DNA of 64,000 bases from NCBI RefSeq assembly GCF_019320115.1, contig NC_089583.1, positions 75,719,368 to 75,783,367 of the forward strand. The letters are read 5' to 3'. The stretch comes from Miscanthus floridulus. Lineage: Eukaryota; Streptophyta; Magnoliopsida; Poales; Poaceae. How positions within the stretch are numbered: position 1 is the stretch's first letter; every line of letters starts with the position of its first letter. Of this stretch, positions 10,480-24,112 are shown one piece after another. The notes under the pieces are model-generated. The model saw nothing but the letters and a program-made list of their open reading frames with translations, did not search any database and was not told the origin of the DNA. A program made the position numbers and the translations under genes.

Positions 10480-13400
10480 CACTTTGAGGGAGAACTCGAA
10501 ACTCCACATTTTTTCATCAGAATCATAAATAAGAGTATAAAGCTTACAACATCTTTAGCCCTTTCTTACATTGCTTAGTACAATAGTGGAATTAAACATG
10601 TGATCAGAGTTTCAGCGGAAAAGAAAGTTATTTAATGATAAGGAAAACACTAATATAGTAGCCATTTATATACAAGATACGCTAGCAGCATCTTTTCTTA
10701 TAAAACATTTAGTGGGGGTTATAAATAACACTACGATCGTAGCGCGAAAGGAATCCTCTTTGAGCCCATCAGGAGGTTTCCACACACGAGAGTCATCTAG
10801 CATCCACCTATCACCTGTAACGGGGGAAATAAAACCCTGAGTATTCAATTGAACTCAGCAAAACTTATCCGACATGAGGAAAATAAAAGACTCAAAGTAT
10901 ATGCAAGGCTTATTTGGTTTGCTAGTTTATTGCATTTGCAGGAAGCATTACTAATAGTGCATCCTTATATTCAAAGTTTTAGCAGTTATTTTTAGTTAAT
11001 TAGCTAACCATTCTAGATAAGCACCTATGCTACTTTCAAGCATGTCGTAAGCAATCAGAACTATTTTATCACCTTCCATGTTACAGTTCTTATGACGGCG
11101 CTAGACCATAGCCAAGTCGGTACCATCTCAAAAAATAGCGATTCGCAAATAAATGTATCCCAGCTGGGTACTCCTGAAACACATGCCTCGCTTATACCCC
11201 AAGCACAAACGAGACCAACCCATTCCACTCCTGTCGAGGGGTCTAGGTCCTCGTCCAAATTTAGACTCCAAGCCCCCACACTTGAGACCCGGTCTCAGTA
11301 TGGTGCTTAGACCTTCACCTTTCCCCTGCCTTCAATCAGCCAGTCCAAAAAGAGTCGAAACCCACGACAAGAGCATAACGAACCTTCCTACTCCAATAAG
11401 CAAGTATGTGCTTAGGATAATAAGTCTATGACCTGACTACCATCTACAGCAACAGACGATCCTCAATCGACACATGCGGAACAAATGCAACCCGAGCCTC
11501 GCTCGAATGCCTAACCAAGTCTAGATCCAAAGTACCATTCCATCCGGTCTTCAATTATCATCCTAATATATATATATATATATATATATTCTATGTGATA
11601 GTAATATGATAATAACAACAATAATATATTTTCTATCTCTCGCGAGTGATAGGTAATCACTCGACTTCTACCGGAATCCTTAAGCATAGCAATCTATACG
11701 ATCCTGACATACTAGTAGGACTCATAGGATATATATATATATATATGTATATGCAAGTGGGTTTCATTCAACTCCTTAAAACTTAATGCACAAACATAAG
11801 ATAAAGTGTAGAATAATAAGGGTTGTGCACCGGGGCTTACCTGGGTAAGATATAACCAAAAGTTAGCATTCCATCGTGGCAACACGATCACCAAGGCGCC
11901 ATCTTTTCTGCTACTCCAGATGACTCCAGAATCTGTCGTTGTTCCTATTATATACGTGGATGCAACGCAGAGGCGTAATTAATCAACGGCAACCGATACT
12001 CTTAAAAATATGATTACGCCTCAAAAGCTAACGAGCTAGCTCTAACGACTAACATACTAGGCTATGTATCCACGTTATCGAGTAAGGCGTCGTTTCCCGG
12101 AAAATGCTTGTAGTTTTACAATCCAGGGTATTTTGGTATTTTGTCGATTAAACTTATATATATTTGAACTGGAACTCATTTAGCTACCTTAGCAAACTGG
12201 TTATTGTGGAGCTCAAAAATTACCTTGAGCACCTAATAGTGTTAGGAGTTTACTGTGAAAGTTTCAGAGCCAACACTATCACCACGTTATCACAACAATT
12301 CCTACCAGTTTATATTTTAATAATATTAAGCACCTTAAATTAATTAGACCACTCTTGAAAACACTTATGAAGCTATGTGAACCAATTATACTAGTCGATA
12401 GATCATGATTTTAGGAACCTAACAAATTTAGTTTCACAATTTTTGGTTAACTACATAAATTTATATTGAATTTACAAGTTTACCTTAAAAACTAAATTAG
12501 AAAATGCTTTAGAAAAAGAAAAGGGTCGGTGGCCATTGATTCGGCCTGGTTGCCCTAGGACGGCCACGGCCGTGCGCGCGTCACAACGGCCCAACGCGGC
12601 CCAAGGCCGGGGAGCCCGTGCACGATGATGGTTTTGCAGAGAAGTCCCCGAGCTTTGAGGTAATAGTACGACTACCATGTGTACTGTTCCTATCGGTAGT
12701 GGCTTTGCGACCAAGCCCTCGGTTGTTTTCCGTCCTCACCACAGGCAGGTTCCTAGAATCCCCGCGCTTGCCGACGCGGCGGCCGGCGGCATAGGGTAGC
12801 TACGCCGAGCAACATAGGCTCGCTAAGATGGGAGTAAGGGGTCGACCACCATCTACGGCTAAACGCGCACGACTGGGTGGCACTTAGGGGCTTCGGGATG
12901 TACTAACGCGAGCTGCAGCGGCGAGCGGTTATCCATGGCGGCGGCACAGCCGTTCCGACGACCTAGAGCACTAACGAAGGGGTAGAGATGGTGGGGAAGC
13001 ATTAGGATCTCACCGAGGACCATGCTACGGCGACGGTTGAAACTAGGGAGTGCCGAGGTGATCTAGCCACGCGTGCCCGAACCACGCGGCGGCGCTCCGA
13101 GCACAACACCGACGCGTCACCACACCGTCATCGAGCATCCTAGCCAAAGTAACGCGAGCACCGGATGGAGGGAGTCAAGGCGAGCTCAGGGTTACAAGCA
13201 ATTGAACTGCTACCACTCCTACATGCCTTACCTCCTGACCTACCAGTTCGGCGGCGCACATGATCAGCGGCGGGGAGAATCCAAATTTGACCACGATAGA
13301 TAACGACTAGACTCGGTGTGAACGGGGCACCTAGCTAATTTCCTTTGCTACTCGCTGATGCAAGGAATTGGACTAGGAAGCCTCGTGTTGATGATTAAGA

Positions 13401-14912
13401 AAGGGGAAGGGAGAGTGGTGTACTGCCACCGCCACATCACGGGAAGCAACCCCGGTAGAGGTGGCCCGGCCATGACCCGACTGAGGCACGACAGCGCGGG
13501 GATATGACCGCATGAGCGAGGGGCAGGCGACACATTGGTTAGCTCTTGGACAGAGCCATTGAAGGTGTGCCCGAGTGTAGCCATGCGCATGCAGTAGCAC
13601 GACATAGCGATGCAGTAGACTACGTACGACACCGAGCTCAGGATTGGTAGGTAGGTTGTGCGGCTGGGAACAAATGCTACAGCGGCCGGGTGAGTCAGAG
13701 GGCGTGGGACAAAGGCATGAGAAGCGGCGTGGCTCAAGACAAGGAGGGCAATAGGGTGGGGCAACCACACAGTAGGGCGGCAATGGTGGCCGAGGGGTGA
13801 GTGCCAAGGCCATCGGCTAGCAGCAGGCGTCGTAGCCGAAGGTGGCCAAGCCATCGGCTAGCATCAAAACCAACCGCTTGGAGCCCGATTGAGATTAAAA
13901 CAAAAGTTCAAGATTCTAGTGGCCACTAAGGGCTTCTCGTCCGAGCAACGAGCATGGCCAAAGAGTGAGCATCGAGGGAGATAGAGAGGTGCCAATAGGA
14001 GCTCGTCGCGCTGAACGCCAGTTCACGACTGAAGCCCGAAACAAGATCGACAACGCGTTCTAACAAAGTTAGGGCAATTTCTGCGACGCCACGACAACTC
14101 CAACTCATCCGTGGACTTCACCATGCTAAAGTACTCACTTAGAGGCAACTAACACTACGAAATCATGGAGCTAGTGCTTAAGTATTTTAGCTAGATTTCA
14201 ATTGCTAAAATATCATTGTCTACAATCCTTTTCGGATTTAGAAAAGGGCAAGAGTTCAGTTAGAACTAAACAACCACTAACACTTTTGCCATAATTTTAA
14301 AATGTCTAAACCTTATTAATTTCAACCAACAAGCATTTCACACAATAGTCCATACTTCATACTAACCCATAGGAGTAAAACATTTAAGCACCTTTTAACT
14401 ATTCTGCTCAATATAATTCACCAAAAATGGCATTTTGAACTTAAGTTCAATTTCTTGTCGATTCAACGAAAAGTTCTAGTTCAGATTCCGGATTTGATGT
14501 TTTGGGCTTTTAAAAATACTATTGAACAACATCTATTCACCAGAACAAAAGTTGCATTTTTATCTACTAAACTTGTACTTTCCAATCTTATTTAAATACT
14601 AAATACAAGTTATATTTTATCTTTGTTTATAAAAATTGCTTTCCAGGCTAAATCAAATAAAACAAGCCATTCGTTATAATTACTATCAGGCATTTCAAGC
14701 ACTTTCTTAACGCTTTTTTCCAAAACAAACCCTAAACAACCTTTGTTCACAGGATTATTCAAAAGTTTTTAATCTTAAGACAAGTGGATCGGTAACACTT
14801 AATTGGTTCCTTTATTCACGAAGCGAGTCACACACTAAAAAAACATATTCACAGGGATTTATTAGTCCTTGACCTCTGAGCTAATGAAGGCGGTAACACC
14901 AGGGGTGTTACA
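10480..14912 (-). repeat. Long LTR of a chromovirus/Tekay-like gypsy element (left end approximate)
   Basis: On the minus strand it begins TGTAACACCCCTGGTGTTAC at 14912, directly after a polypurine tract, as the 3' LTR of Tekay-type elements does. A TATA box on the minus strand (GTATATAATAG) lies near 11950. Phrases such as CTGAGT...ACTCAGCAAAACTTATCC (10840-10872) are typical of the transcribed part of these LTRs. Its left end was not pinned down; no GGTATCAGAGC-type primer site was found. (TA)n tracts occur at 11566-11589 and 11729-11746. GC-rich open frames at 12540-13850 look like chance. Confidence 0.55.
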
Positions 14913-14928
14913 ACCTCCCCTCCTTAAA
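14913..14928 (-). other. Polypurine tract before the 3' LTR
   Basis: Minus strand reads AAGGAGGGGAGGT immediately before TGTAACACC. This is the normal second-strand primer site of a gypsy element and confirms the minus orientation. Confidence 0.65.
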
Positions 14929-16902
14929 AGAATCTCGTCCTGAGATTCGGAGTAAGAATCAGAAAAGGAAAGCGCAATTACCTTCATAGATCTAATATTA
15001 CACGGGAGATTACACGACTCCAAAGACTAAACCACTCGAGGATTTTAGAGATACACAGTTAAGAACAAACCTAATACAACCAAAAGCTTAATCCAAAAGT
15101 TGGGCTAGATGGGGACAATGGAGAAACAACAAGAAAATGATCACCCAAAACATGGTGTATGTCCAACAGATCCAGAAACACGAGGGTGAGAAATCGATCA
15201 TCGTGAACCCTAAGACCTAAACTAACCAGAGGTGGACTTGAACTTCTTTGGCAAAAATCAGATCCCTTCTTCTTCTTAGATTACACAATCACCTCTGACT
15301 GGTGACCCTAGTTCTAAGAACGACGGTGGGATCTCATAGTTCTGCCTCCAACTACTTCTTCCCCGACTTGGTTGCTTCCCGAGCTACTCCAACTCATGCA
15401 CTGACGAAGAGGATCTACTCGACAAGCTCTGATTCAGATTCGAGGGGGTGGAGATGGAGGAGGGGAGCAAGCTCATCTTATAGTGGGTGGACAGAGGTGG
15501 TGGTGCAGTGCATCGGGAAGTGGAGGTGGCGTGGAAGGGAGACATTGGCGGTTCATGAAGCAAGGGAAAAAGTCAACTATGGCGCGCTCCCTGTGAGAGC
15601 TCGAATGGAGAGAGGATAAGGAAGAGGGGAGAAGATTCACTCGATGGGGAGGTGTGCGTGCGGTTGTGTCCCCAAAAGAAGAAAACGAAGAGAAGGGGAG
15701 GTCCAGTATGAGAGTTAGGGCGGCGACCGAGTGTCGATAGGGTATTGGGAAAAAGGGGAACACACAGTGCACAAGGACAGGGAGCGCAGCATGATGCCAT
15801 GGCCATGCGAGAATGGGGTGCTAGTGGGCCCGATGCTGATGGCGCCAGCAGGGCACGCAGCAACAGTAACTCGACGTGCGTAGTGTGGTCAAACCAAACA
15901 CAGGAATGATGTTAATTTAGGCATTTCAATCACTCTTGACTACTCAAGTACTAACTTTTCCTTGTTCTTCTTCTTTTTCCTTCCCTTCCTTAACTATAGT
16001 ATGCGCCAGTCCTTCGTATGAACTGAGATCAAGACATACGTACTTCCTCCAAAACCACGTCCTCTCAGTTACTTTGAAGGATCACCATTTCATCAACCTA
16101 TTGTGGATTTCCCGTTCAAATGCTAGAATATGTTCCAAGGAGAATATTTTATAGTAAAATCAGTACAATTGTGTAACTTGGCAAAGGTGCTGGTCAACAA
16201 CCTCGATACTAGCGCGTGCCTGAGCAGTGTCACCATGTGGTAGCTAGTTCCAACGGAGCCCTTGGTTTCATCATCGACACCATAAGCTATTAACCAGGCA
16301 CTTTACCAACTTACACGCAGTGAAGGCAGTGGGGTCATAGACCATGAAATCAGAGGAGTATTGCAAGGGAAGATTCAGGCGACAAGGGTTCCTTTTACAA
16401 CAAAGAACAAGGAAATCAAATCCCACAACAGATTTAATTTTAAGGAGACTCAAGTGTTCTATTGGGACATCCACAATTAGTTGATACAACAGTCCTCTAT
16501 TATCCAATCCTGACTGTTCTGCTTGCATCAAAATGGTAGCTTCTCTCGTAACCACTGGACGTCGTTTTGAGAACCCTAAGCAAGCCTAATGGGACCTAAG
16601 GGTAAATTGACATACCAAACACAATGGAATAAACAACATGCATGTTCCAAACGCCTTTATACTGGTACAACATTTAGGCGCTTACTCTCCCACTCTCGAC
16701 ACCTTGCCTACCTCCTACTGACCAGATGATCTTAATAACCACGGATGAATACAATGGAAAGATTATAGTACTAGAGGATAGCGATGAAAGGCACTACTGA
16801 CTATAGCTATGTCTCCCCTAGGACAACCACGGCGTGCACCGAACGCGGTGACCATGCACTCCCGGCCGAACGGCCAAACACATGCTAAGCATGAATTTTA
16901 AA
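14929..16902. other. Non-coding interior between two LTR copies
   Basis: Lies between the 14912 LTR start and the second LTR copy. No gag or pol motif was seen on either strand. The longest open frames (15302-15619 plus; 16271-16555 minus) have no recognisable domain. It is probably the remains of a non-autonomous or internally deleted gypsy element. Confidence 0.45.
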
Positions 16903-17919
16903 GCATCAAAACCAACCGCTTAGAGCCCGATTGAGATTAAAACAAGAGTTCAAGATTCTAGTAGCCACTAAGGGCTTCTCGTCCGAGCAATGAGCATGGC
17001 CGAAGACTGAGCATCGAGGGAGATAGAGAGGTGCCAATAGGAGCTCATCGCACTAAACGTCAGTTGCCGACTAAAGCCCGAAACAAGATCGACAACGCGT
17101 TATAACAAAGCTAGGGCAATTTCTGCGACGCCACGACAACTCCAACTCATCCGTGGACTTCACCATGCTAAAATACTCACTTAGAGGCAACTAACACTAT
17201 GAAATCATGGAGCTAGTGCTTAAGTGTTTTAGCTAGAATTCAATTGCTAAAATATCATTGTCTACAATCCTTTTCGGATTTAGAAAAAGGCAAGAGTTTA
17301 GTTAGAACTAAACAACCACTAACACTTTAGCTATAATTTTTAAAATGTCTAAACCTTATTAATTTCAACCAACAAGCATATTCACACAATAGTCCGTACT
17401 TCATACTAACCCATAGGAGCAAAACATTTAAGCACCTTTTAACAATTCTGCTCAATATAATTCACCAAAAATGGCATTTTGAACATAAGGTTCAATTTCT
17501 TATCGATTCAACGAAAAGTTCTAGTTTAGATTCCGAATTCGATGTTTTGGGCTTTCAAAAATACTATTGAACAACATCTATTCACCAGAACAAAAGTTGC
17601 CTTTTTATCTACTAAACTTGTACTTCAAATCTTATTTAAATACTAAATACAAGTTATATTTTATGTTTGTTTATAAAAATTGCTTTCCAGGCTTAATCAA
17701 ATAAAAGAAGCCATTCGATATTCATTCGCTAGAATTACTATCAGGCATTTTCAAGCACTTTCTTCACACTTTTTCCAAAACAAACCCTAAACAACCTTTG
17801 TTCATAGGATTATTTAAAAGTTTTTAAGCCTAAGACAAGTGGATCGGTAACACTTGATTAGTTCCTTTATTCACGAAGTGAGTCACACACTAAAAAATGT
17901 ATTCATAGGGATTTATTAG
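16903..17919 (-). repeat. Second, partial copy of the 14.9-kb LTR
   Basis: Matches 13861-14865 almost base for base in the same orientation, starting GCATCAAAACCAACCGCTT and running to GGGATTTATTAG. At its right end the match stops exactly where the Sirevirus LTR begins (17920), so that element inserted into this LTR. At the left, the remaining 3 kb of LTR is missing. Confidence 0.8.
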
Positions 17920-19101
17920 TGTAGGATCTCTGATACGCCTAGAGGGGGTGAATAGGCCTATAAAAATTCAACTCAAACCAAAGTCAAATTCACCCGCGGC
18001 ACTGCCGCAGCAAACAGCGGCATGCTGTACTTGCAGGAGAGATTAGTTCATAGTTTAAAATCTACACAACGAAATTTAGATCGGGTAAATTTCTTAGCTT
18101 CCTGTAGGGTAGTAGATCACAGATCGATAGCTAAAAGTGGTGGGAACACCACACACAAGTAGATCGGCCTCAAACCCTAGAAATCACCTCAACAACAACA
18201 AGAACATAAGTGTAGCAACACAAGCACAAGATGACACAAGGATTTATCCTGTGGTTCAGCTCACCGCCAAGGCTTGCCTAAGTCCACGTTGTTGACTAAG
18301 GCTTAGGGCTTTACAACCCTACCTCATTCTCAAGTCAAGAGAGTGAACTCTTGAGATGAGGAGTGATTTTACTTGCTGCAAGAGGTGGTTACAAACCTTT
18401 CGGGGCTGCCACAAACTTGGCAAGCTTACCGAGCGACGCTCTAGCTGGCTAGGAGCCAAGCTCCAAGAGTAACAAACACAACCGTCGGCCAAAATGTGAA
18501 CCAAATGCTCTTTAGGCTTTGGGAATTAGTAGAACTGCTCTCTAATCACTTTTGGCACCTTTTTCTCTCAAGGATTGATGGAGAAGTCAAAGGGAAAGCT
18601 TAAGAGCTTGAAGGACACCAATGGAGGAGATAGGAGATGAGCACCTACTAATTTTTGTCGGTCTAAACCATTAGGGAAGAAGAGAGAGACATTATAGAGG
18701 ACAGGGAAAGTATAAATACCCCCCTGCCTCCCAACGATTACTTAAGTGCGGCACTGCCTCTCTCCAGGTGCGACACTGCCGCACCCAGCAAGAGAGCAAG
18801 GGTGAAGGAGTTGTTAAGTTGGCTGTCTTGGCTGAGGTGTGAGGATGTTTTGTGTAAAGATTGAGCATTTGGTTGCACACTTTTAACCAGTTGTAGTGTC
18901 CTCCTTTATAATACGGCTTTTCTCATACTCAATTTCAAAAGACAAAAAAATTCAAAACTCCTTTGAGTGCGATGCCGTCCTTATTTGTAATTGGGGGCTC
19001 CTCCTTTCCATGTGACATCCTCTATAATGAATTCCCTGCTTGTCATCTTAATAAATCTCATTAGTTCTCTAATTAGGTGGTCATCAACACCAAAACCCAC
19101 A
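17920..19101 (-). repeat. 3' LTR of Sirevirus A
   Basis: Plus-strand ends are TGTAGGATCTCTGATACGCC at 17920 and CCCACA at 19101, giving TG...CA. The end next to 17920 carries CTAGAGGGGGTGAATAGG, the hallmark end of grass Sirevirus LTRs, also present in elements B and C of this window. A TATA-like TATTATAAAGG on the minus strand lies near 18905. The right border is inferred because the 5' LTR is missing. Confidence 0.7.
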
Positions 19102-19722
19102 TTAGGGCTTACAAAAGATATAAAATGAATAACTGAGATTATTTATTTTTTCGAGCCATGGGTGTAGAGCATCCCCTAAATATGTGAATAGAGAATTGAA
19201 TTCTCAACTTGGTATAAGAGGCCAAGATTCACACTTTAGTGAAGTGAAAATTAGGCTCCCCCAACATCCATGCCTTTGTGGGGGTGCTTTATACTGGTGT
19301 CAAGAAAATATATACGTGATGCATATGGCAGATCATGCACACATGTGCTTGCTGCTGCAGCTGTGTGCGGCACTGCTGCACTTGACTATACGAGCAAGAC
19401 AGAGTCAAGCACCACACAGCTAGCTCAGGATAAAAAAATATGGAACCTAGCACAATAAGATGACTTCTAATCCACAAAAATGATACATGTCCATATCCGA
19501 TACATAAAGAGTCAAATAGTAGCATTATTTCACAATTTAGAGTTTTGAGCGACTCTCAAACTTTCCACCCAGCGAAGACTAACACTCATCGAATAGGACA
19601 TGAAGCGTAGCTGCTGACCATGGTGTCAAAAAGTTGTTGACCCCTCTAATTTTCTCACCCTTTGGCATAAAGCACCAAAAAGAGAAGAAAAGAAGAAAGA
19701 TCAACACCTACTCATCATCTCC

Positions 19723-21321
19723 CTAAATGTCTGTCCAATCAATATCATCACCTCCTGTAGCCCTAGCACCTCCTGCAGCAATCCCGACACCACCATCATC
19801 ATCGTCGGAGTCAATACGTGCATGAACCTAACGGTGAGTAGTGGTGGTGTAGCGAGTGGAACGAGTGGAACGCCTCAGCTTCTGTCTCTGACGATATCCC
19901 TCCAGGGTCTCATCCCAATCTACTGCTCGTCCCTGCTCCTCCTCCTCATCATCATCACCATCATCTGAATCTGTGTCAGAGAGACTTGGAAGGTCATACT
20001 GTGGAGGAGGTGGAATAGGAGGAAGTGGTGGAAGGTCCTATCCATGCTACTGACGCTGCTCAAGCTGTGTCTCATACGCTCTGTTAGCTGCATAGGTGCA
20101 CTTGCTGAAGATTGCCTTCAATCACTTGCCAAACTTCTTCATCATGCCTCCTCTACTGAGACCTAGAGTAGGAAGACTCAGAGATATCTACATGAGCATG
20201 AGAGCCCCTGCTCCCTAAGTAGCTACAATTGGCTAGGTCTTCTCAATTTTGTAGACAGGTGTGCATCCCATCCTTCGGAAAATAAAATCCTAGTGACCCT
20301 CTCAATCATGAACATGAGGTAAGGGGCATAGGGCAGCCCCCTCCGACCATCCTCCACTATAAATCTCAACTCAGTCCATATGAATCTAGGGACATTGAAC
20401 CTATCCCCACCTAGAGCAAATCTAGCCAACACATTTCTCACATAGCCATTAATATCTAAGGCTGCTCCATCCTTTGGGTTGATGGTGTTCCTGATGAGGT
20501 TGTTGAGGATGTAATAGAAGCTATGTAGACAACTCCTCTTGCCATCTGCACTCCTTCTATCTCTCCACATGTTACTTGATGTCACGGATCTCAGCTCGAG
20601 GCTCATCATGAATGTAAGTGTAACCTCTGTGCTCCTCCACAAAGCCAAGAATCTGGCTGAAAGTGACAAAGTCGACTCGGTAGTGCCGACCATCAGTCAT
20701 CTAGTGAATCTCATCAGAGGTCTGGTCATAGAAGTATGTGGCATGAAACTGTGCAAGGACCTCCTCATTCCATTTATATTAGGAAACCCATGATGTTTGA
20801 AAGCTGAAACCTGTCACAAATTTTGATTACCATGTCAAACTCAGGCTCCTCCTTCTCCTGCATCTCATCCCAATCAATATACTGCATCTTGATAATCTTA
20901 GGTTTTCTTAGATGCAAGAATGATAGTGTCATAACAGTTGGAATGAAACTCATTCCATAATCTATAATCAATGCACAAATCCTTGCGCGTTGCATAGGGA
21001 TTGATCCCCCTTGCCTCTTCCACCTAGCTTCCAACTCTTGGAATAGTTGACAGCTGCATGCTGACGAGAGTCATCTAGAGGTCTCATCATGATCTCACCC
21101 TCAAAATCTCTCATGTATCCACCATCAAACTTAGAGAGATGTTGTGGGGTGTCAGGAATGGCATCAGTGGTATGACCTGTCATCTCCAGCATCTCCTCAT
21201 CTTTAATGTATTGCTCGCGCCTCCCCATATCACCAAGTCCCCTTGGAGCTGCACTACTGCATGTTGTTGTTGACCTCCCTCGACCACGGTGAGGTGGATC
21301 CTTGTCTCTTTGCTCATTCAT
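19723..21321 (-). pseudogene. Sirevirus extra ('env-like') ORF, decayed
   Basis: Three overlapping minus-strand stretches lie between RNase H and the 3' LTR, the slot where Sireviruses carry an extra ORF. Readable parts include LEMTGHTTDAIPDTPQHLSK, a middle part with GRRGLPYAPYLMFMIERVTR and a C-terminal acidic Asp/Glu tract followed by WDETLEGYRQRQKLRR, ending DIDWTDI before the stop at 19723-19725. Breaks: frame changes near 21030 and 20700, and an in-frame TAG at 19828-19830. The middle part resembles the 'putative plant transposon protein' domain found in grass retroelement ORFs. No membrane segment is evident. Its role is unknown; the env-like label rests on position. Confidence 0.6.
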
Positions 21322-22569
21322 CTTCCTTTTCCCCCTTTAGTCACTATCTCTGTGCTCCATCTATGCATAGAATGAACTAGATAAGAACTGTACAAATGGG
21401 ACATAGAAAATCACTTGAAGAATAGTCTTGATAAGAAAAAGGACTTAGATCATCAACTTGAGAGACACTATGGATAGTGCTACGCAGGCAGTGCGGCATT
21501 GCCACACCCTGAGAGTGGCACTACCTGCACTCAGTATCTCCACAAGCTCATGACCTCCTCCTTCTTTCTTAGCAAATCCATTTTTCAAATGTCTTCCCAC
21601 ATCACCAAACAATTTCCAGAGCATAGTTTAAGATAAAAACACATGATGTCATGTAATAGCTGGAAATAGTAATAATATTTTGAGTGGGAGAGAGCATGTG
21701 GTGAATAACTCCAACCAATACATCGATTCATCTGGGGAAAGTCACAACCAGACGTAGTCTCAAACTATGAGGTGCGGTACTGCCGCACCTTACCGTGGCA
21801 CTGCCACACATGTTGTGCACTGTTGCCAAATGAATCGACCAATTGATTCCATTTGTCCATCAAATCTCCCTCCAACTCATTTATAGTACCACTAAGAACC
21901 CAAATCCATCACTAGAAACACTCACATTGTATAGATCGAGTAGGTTTAGGGTTCTACCTTCTCAAACAAGGATTGGAGAGGAGAGGGAAGAAACTGCTCG
22001 GGCTAGGGGTAGTAGCAGTCGTCAGCAACGTTGAGGAAGGGCTGGCAGCTGCCGCGGCACTACCGGAGACCAGCAATGCGTGGGCGTGAGCGACAGCAAC
22101 GACGTGGGCACAAGAGGAGAGAGAGACACGGGCGTCGGCATTGGGGGGAAGAGAGAGGGAAGGAAGTTACTGTGGGCCTAAAGAGGAAGAATAAATGGGC
22201 CCTATAGTAAAACTGTTTGGGTCGAATCTCAATTGAGATTCAAAGTGCAATACTGCCGCATGCCTAGCCCGGCACTGTCAAAGCGCGGCACTGCCGCATG
22301 GCAGGCGCGGCACTGCCGCACTCCCCAAAACAGTGGGAGTTAGCTATAATCTATATGACTCTCTCTGTATAAGATATGGACACATATCACCTATATACCA
22401 TGACCAAAAATAAATAATCAATATATACCATGATCATGATACATAAGTTGCCTTTTATAAATCATTTTCATGCACAATATGAAAATTTTCAACTCTTTTG
22501 CCTAGATACTAGTTTATCAAATAGAGGCATGCTAAAATTCAAACCATGTTACGAGAATCAAGTATATTT
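21322..22569. other. Non-coding spacer of Sirevirus A rich in palindromes
   Basis: Between RNase H and the extra ORF. No coding sequence. It contains the densest run of the GCGGCACTGCCGC motif (22249-22322, plus copies near 21488, 21768 and 22049). Confidence 0.6.
22249..22322. repeat. Cluster of GCGGCACTGCCGC palindromes
   Basis: Three close copies of the near-perfect palindrome GCGGCA(C/G)TGCCGC. The same motif recurs at about 17994, 18747, 19362, 21488, 21768, 22049, 24291, 26129 and 26152, all within element A and nowhere else I noticed. Such lineage-specific palindromic motifs are known in Sirevirus non-coding regions. Confidence 0.75.
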
Positions 22570-23145
22570 ATCTCACTACGCAAAGCACAAAACCTTGACT
22601 TGTCGAGGGGCTTTGTGAAGATATCGGCTAGTTGCTTTTCGGTGCTCACATGATGAATTTCGATATCTCCTTTGGTTTCGTGGTCTCTCAAGAAATAATG
22701 ACTGGATGTCTATATGCTTGGTTCTAGAGTGGCTTACAGTATTGTTTGCAAGCTTAATGGCACTCTCATTATCACATAATAATGGGATTTTGGTAAAATG
22801 ACATCCGAAATCACGAAGAGTTTGCCTTATCCAAAGTAGTTGGGGACAACATGCACCGGCCGTAACGTACTTGGCCTCGGCAATGGAAAGAGCTACACAA
22901 TTTTGCTTTTTAGAACTTCAAGACACTAGGGATCGTCCAAGGAATTGACATGTCCTCGAAGTGCTTTTTCGATCTACTTTGCAACCGATGTAATCAGAAT
23001 CTGAATACCCAAGTAGATCAAACTTAGAGCCCTTAGGATACCACAACCAAGGTTAGGAGTGTGTACTAAATATATCAAGATTCTCTTAACGGCCACCAAG
23101 TGACACTCTTTCGGGTTAGCTTGAAATCTAGCACACATGCACACA
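22570..23145 (-). pseudogene. Copia RNase H region (element A)
   Basis: Translation of the minus strand past the reverse transcriptase gives LLGYSDSDYVG, KSTSRTCQFLG, SSKKQNCVALSIAEAKYV and LLCDNESAIKLANN, the standard copia RNase H signature blocks with catalytic Asp and Glu. The normal tryptophan in the VSWSSKKQ block is TGA (complement at 22918-22920). It removes the RNA strand of the hybrid during reverse transcription. It is inactive here because of the stop and upstream breaks. Confidence 0.8.
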
Positions 23146-24112
23146 CTAAGCATAATAAAGTAGAGAGCCGATCATGGAACGATATACCTTGGTATCCACG
23201 ACTTTCCCTTCAATGTTGAGATCAAGATGTCCATTGGTTGGCATGGGAGTTTTGACAGACTTGGCATTCACCATGTCAAACTTCTTGAGCATATCATGGG
23301 TGTACTTCATTTGACTAATAAAAGTTCCATCCTTCACTTGCTTGATTTGAAATACGAGGAAGAACTTCAACTCACCCATCATGGACATCTCAAATCTCTT
23401 CGTCATAATCCTACTAAATTCCTCACAAAAAGTATGATTAGTACTACCAAATATTATGTCATCGACATATATTTGGCACACAAATATATCTTTACCAACT
23501 TTGTGAGTGAAAAGGGTAGGGTCAGGCTTTGCCTATTTCAAAGCCTTGTTTAAGCAAGAATTCCTTAAGGCATTCATACCATGCTCTTGGTGCTTGCTTA
23601 AGCCCATAGAGCACCTTTTGGAGTTTGTAGACGTGGTTGCGGAACTTGGGATCTTCAAAACCTGGTGGTTGCTCAACATAGACAAGTTTTTGAATGGGGC
23701 CATTGAGGAATGCACCCTTCACGTCCATTTGATATAGCTTGAAATTGTGATGAGTGGCATAGGCTAGAAGCATTCAGATTGCTTCAAGTCTTGCCACCGG
23801 TGCATATGTTTCCTCAAAGTCCAAGCCCTCTACTTGAGTGAAACCTTGAGCAACCAATCTTACCTTGTTTCTTGTCACCACGCCATTCTCATCTTGATTG
23901 TTGTGGAAGACCCACTTGGTGCCAATGATGTTGGTGTTGGGTCTCTCCACCAAGGTCCACACTTGTTTTCTTTTGAAATTGTTGAGCTCATCTTGCATGG
24001 CCATCACCCAATTTGGATCACCAAGTGCTTGCTCAATCTTAAGAGGTTCTAAAGAGGAAACAAACGAGTAATATTGGCAAAAGTTTGCTAAATGTAAACG
24101 AGTTGTTACCAC
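23146..24112 (-). pseudogene. Copia reverse transcriptase (element A)
   Basis: Blocks in order: [50 protein letters not shown] with [45 protein letters not shown], then the catalytic YVDD box (IYVDDIIFGSTN) and KTPMPTNGHLDLN. Two breaks divide the frame: a TGA directly after ARLEAI (about 23771-23773) and a one-base shift at about 23522. The polymerase fold is otherwise complete with YVDD intact, so these are fairly recent lesions. It would copy the element RNA within virus-like particles. Confidence 0.9.

Noticed and set aside
13348..13854. 168- and 146-codon minus ORFs
   Set aside because: Lie inside the long gypsy LTR; low-complexity translation in two overlapping frames.
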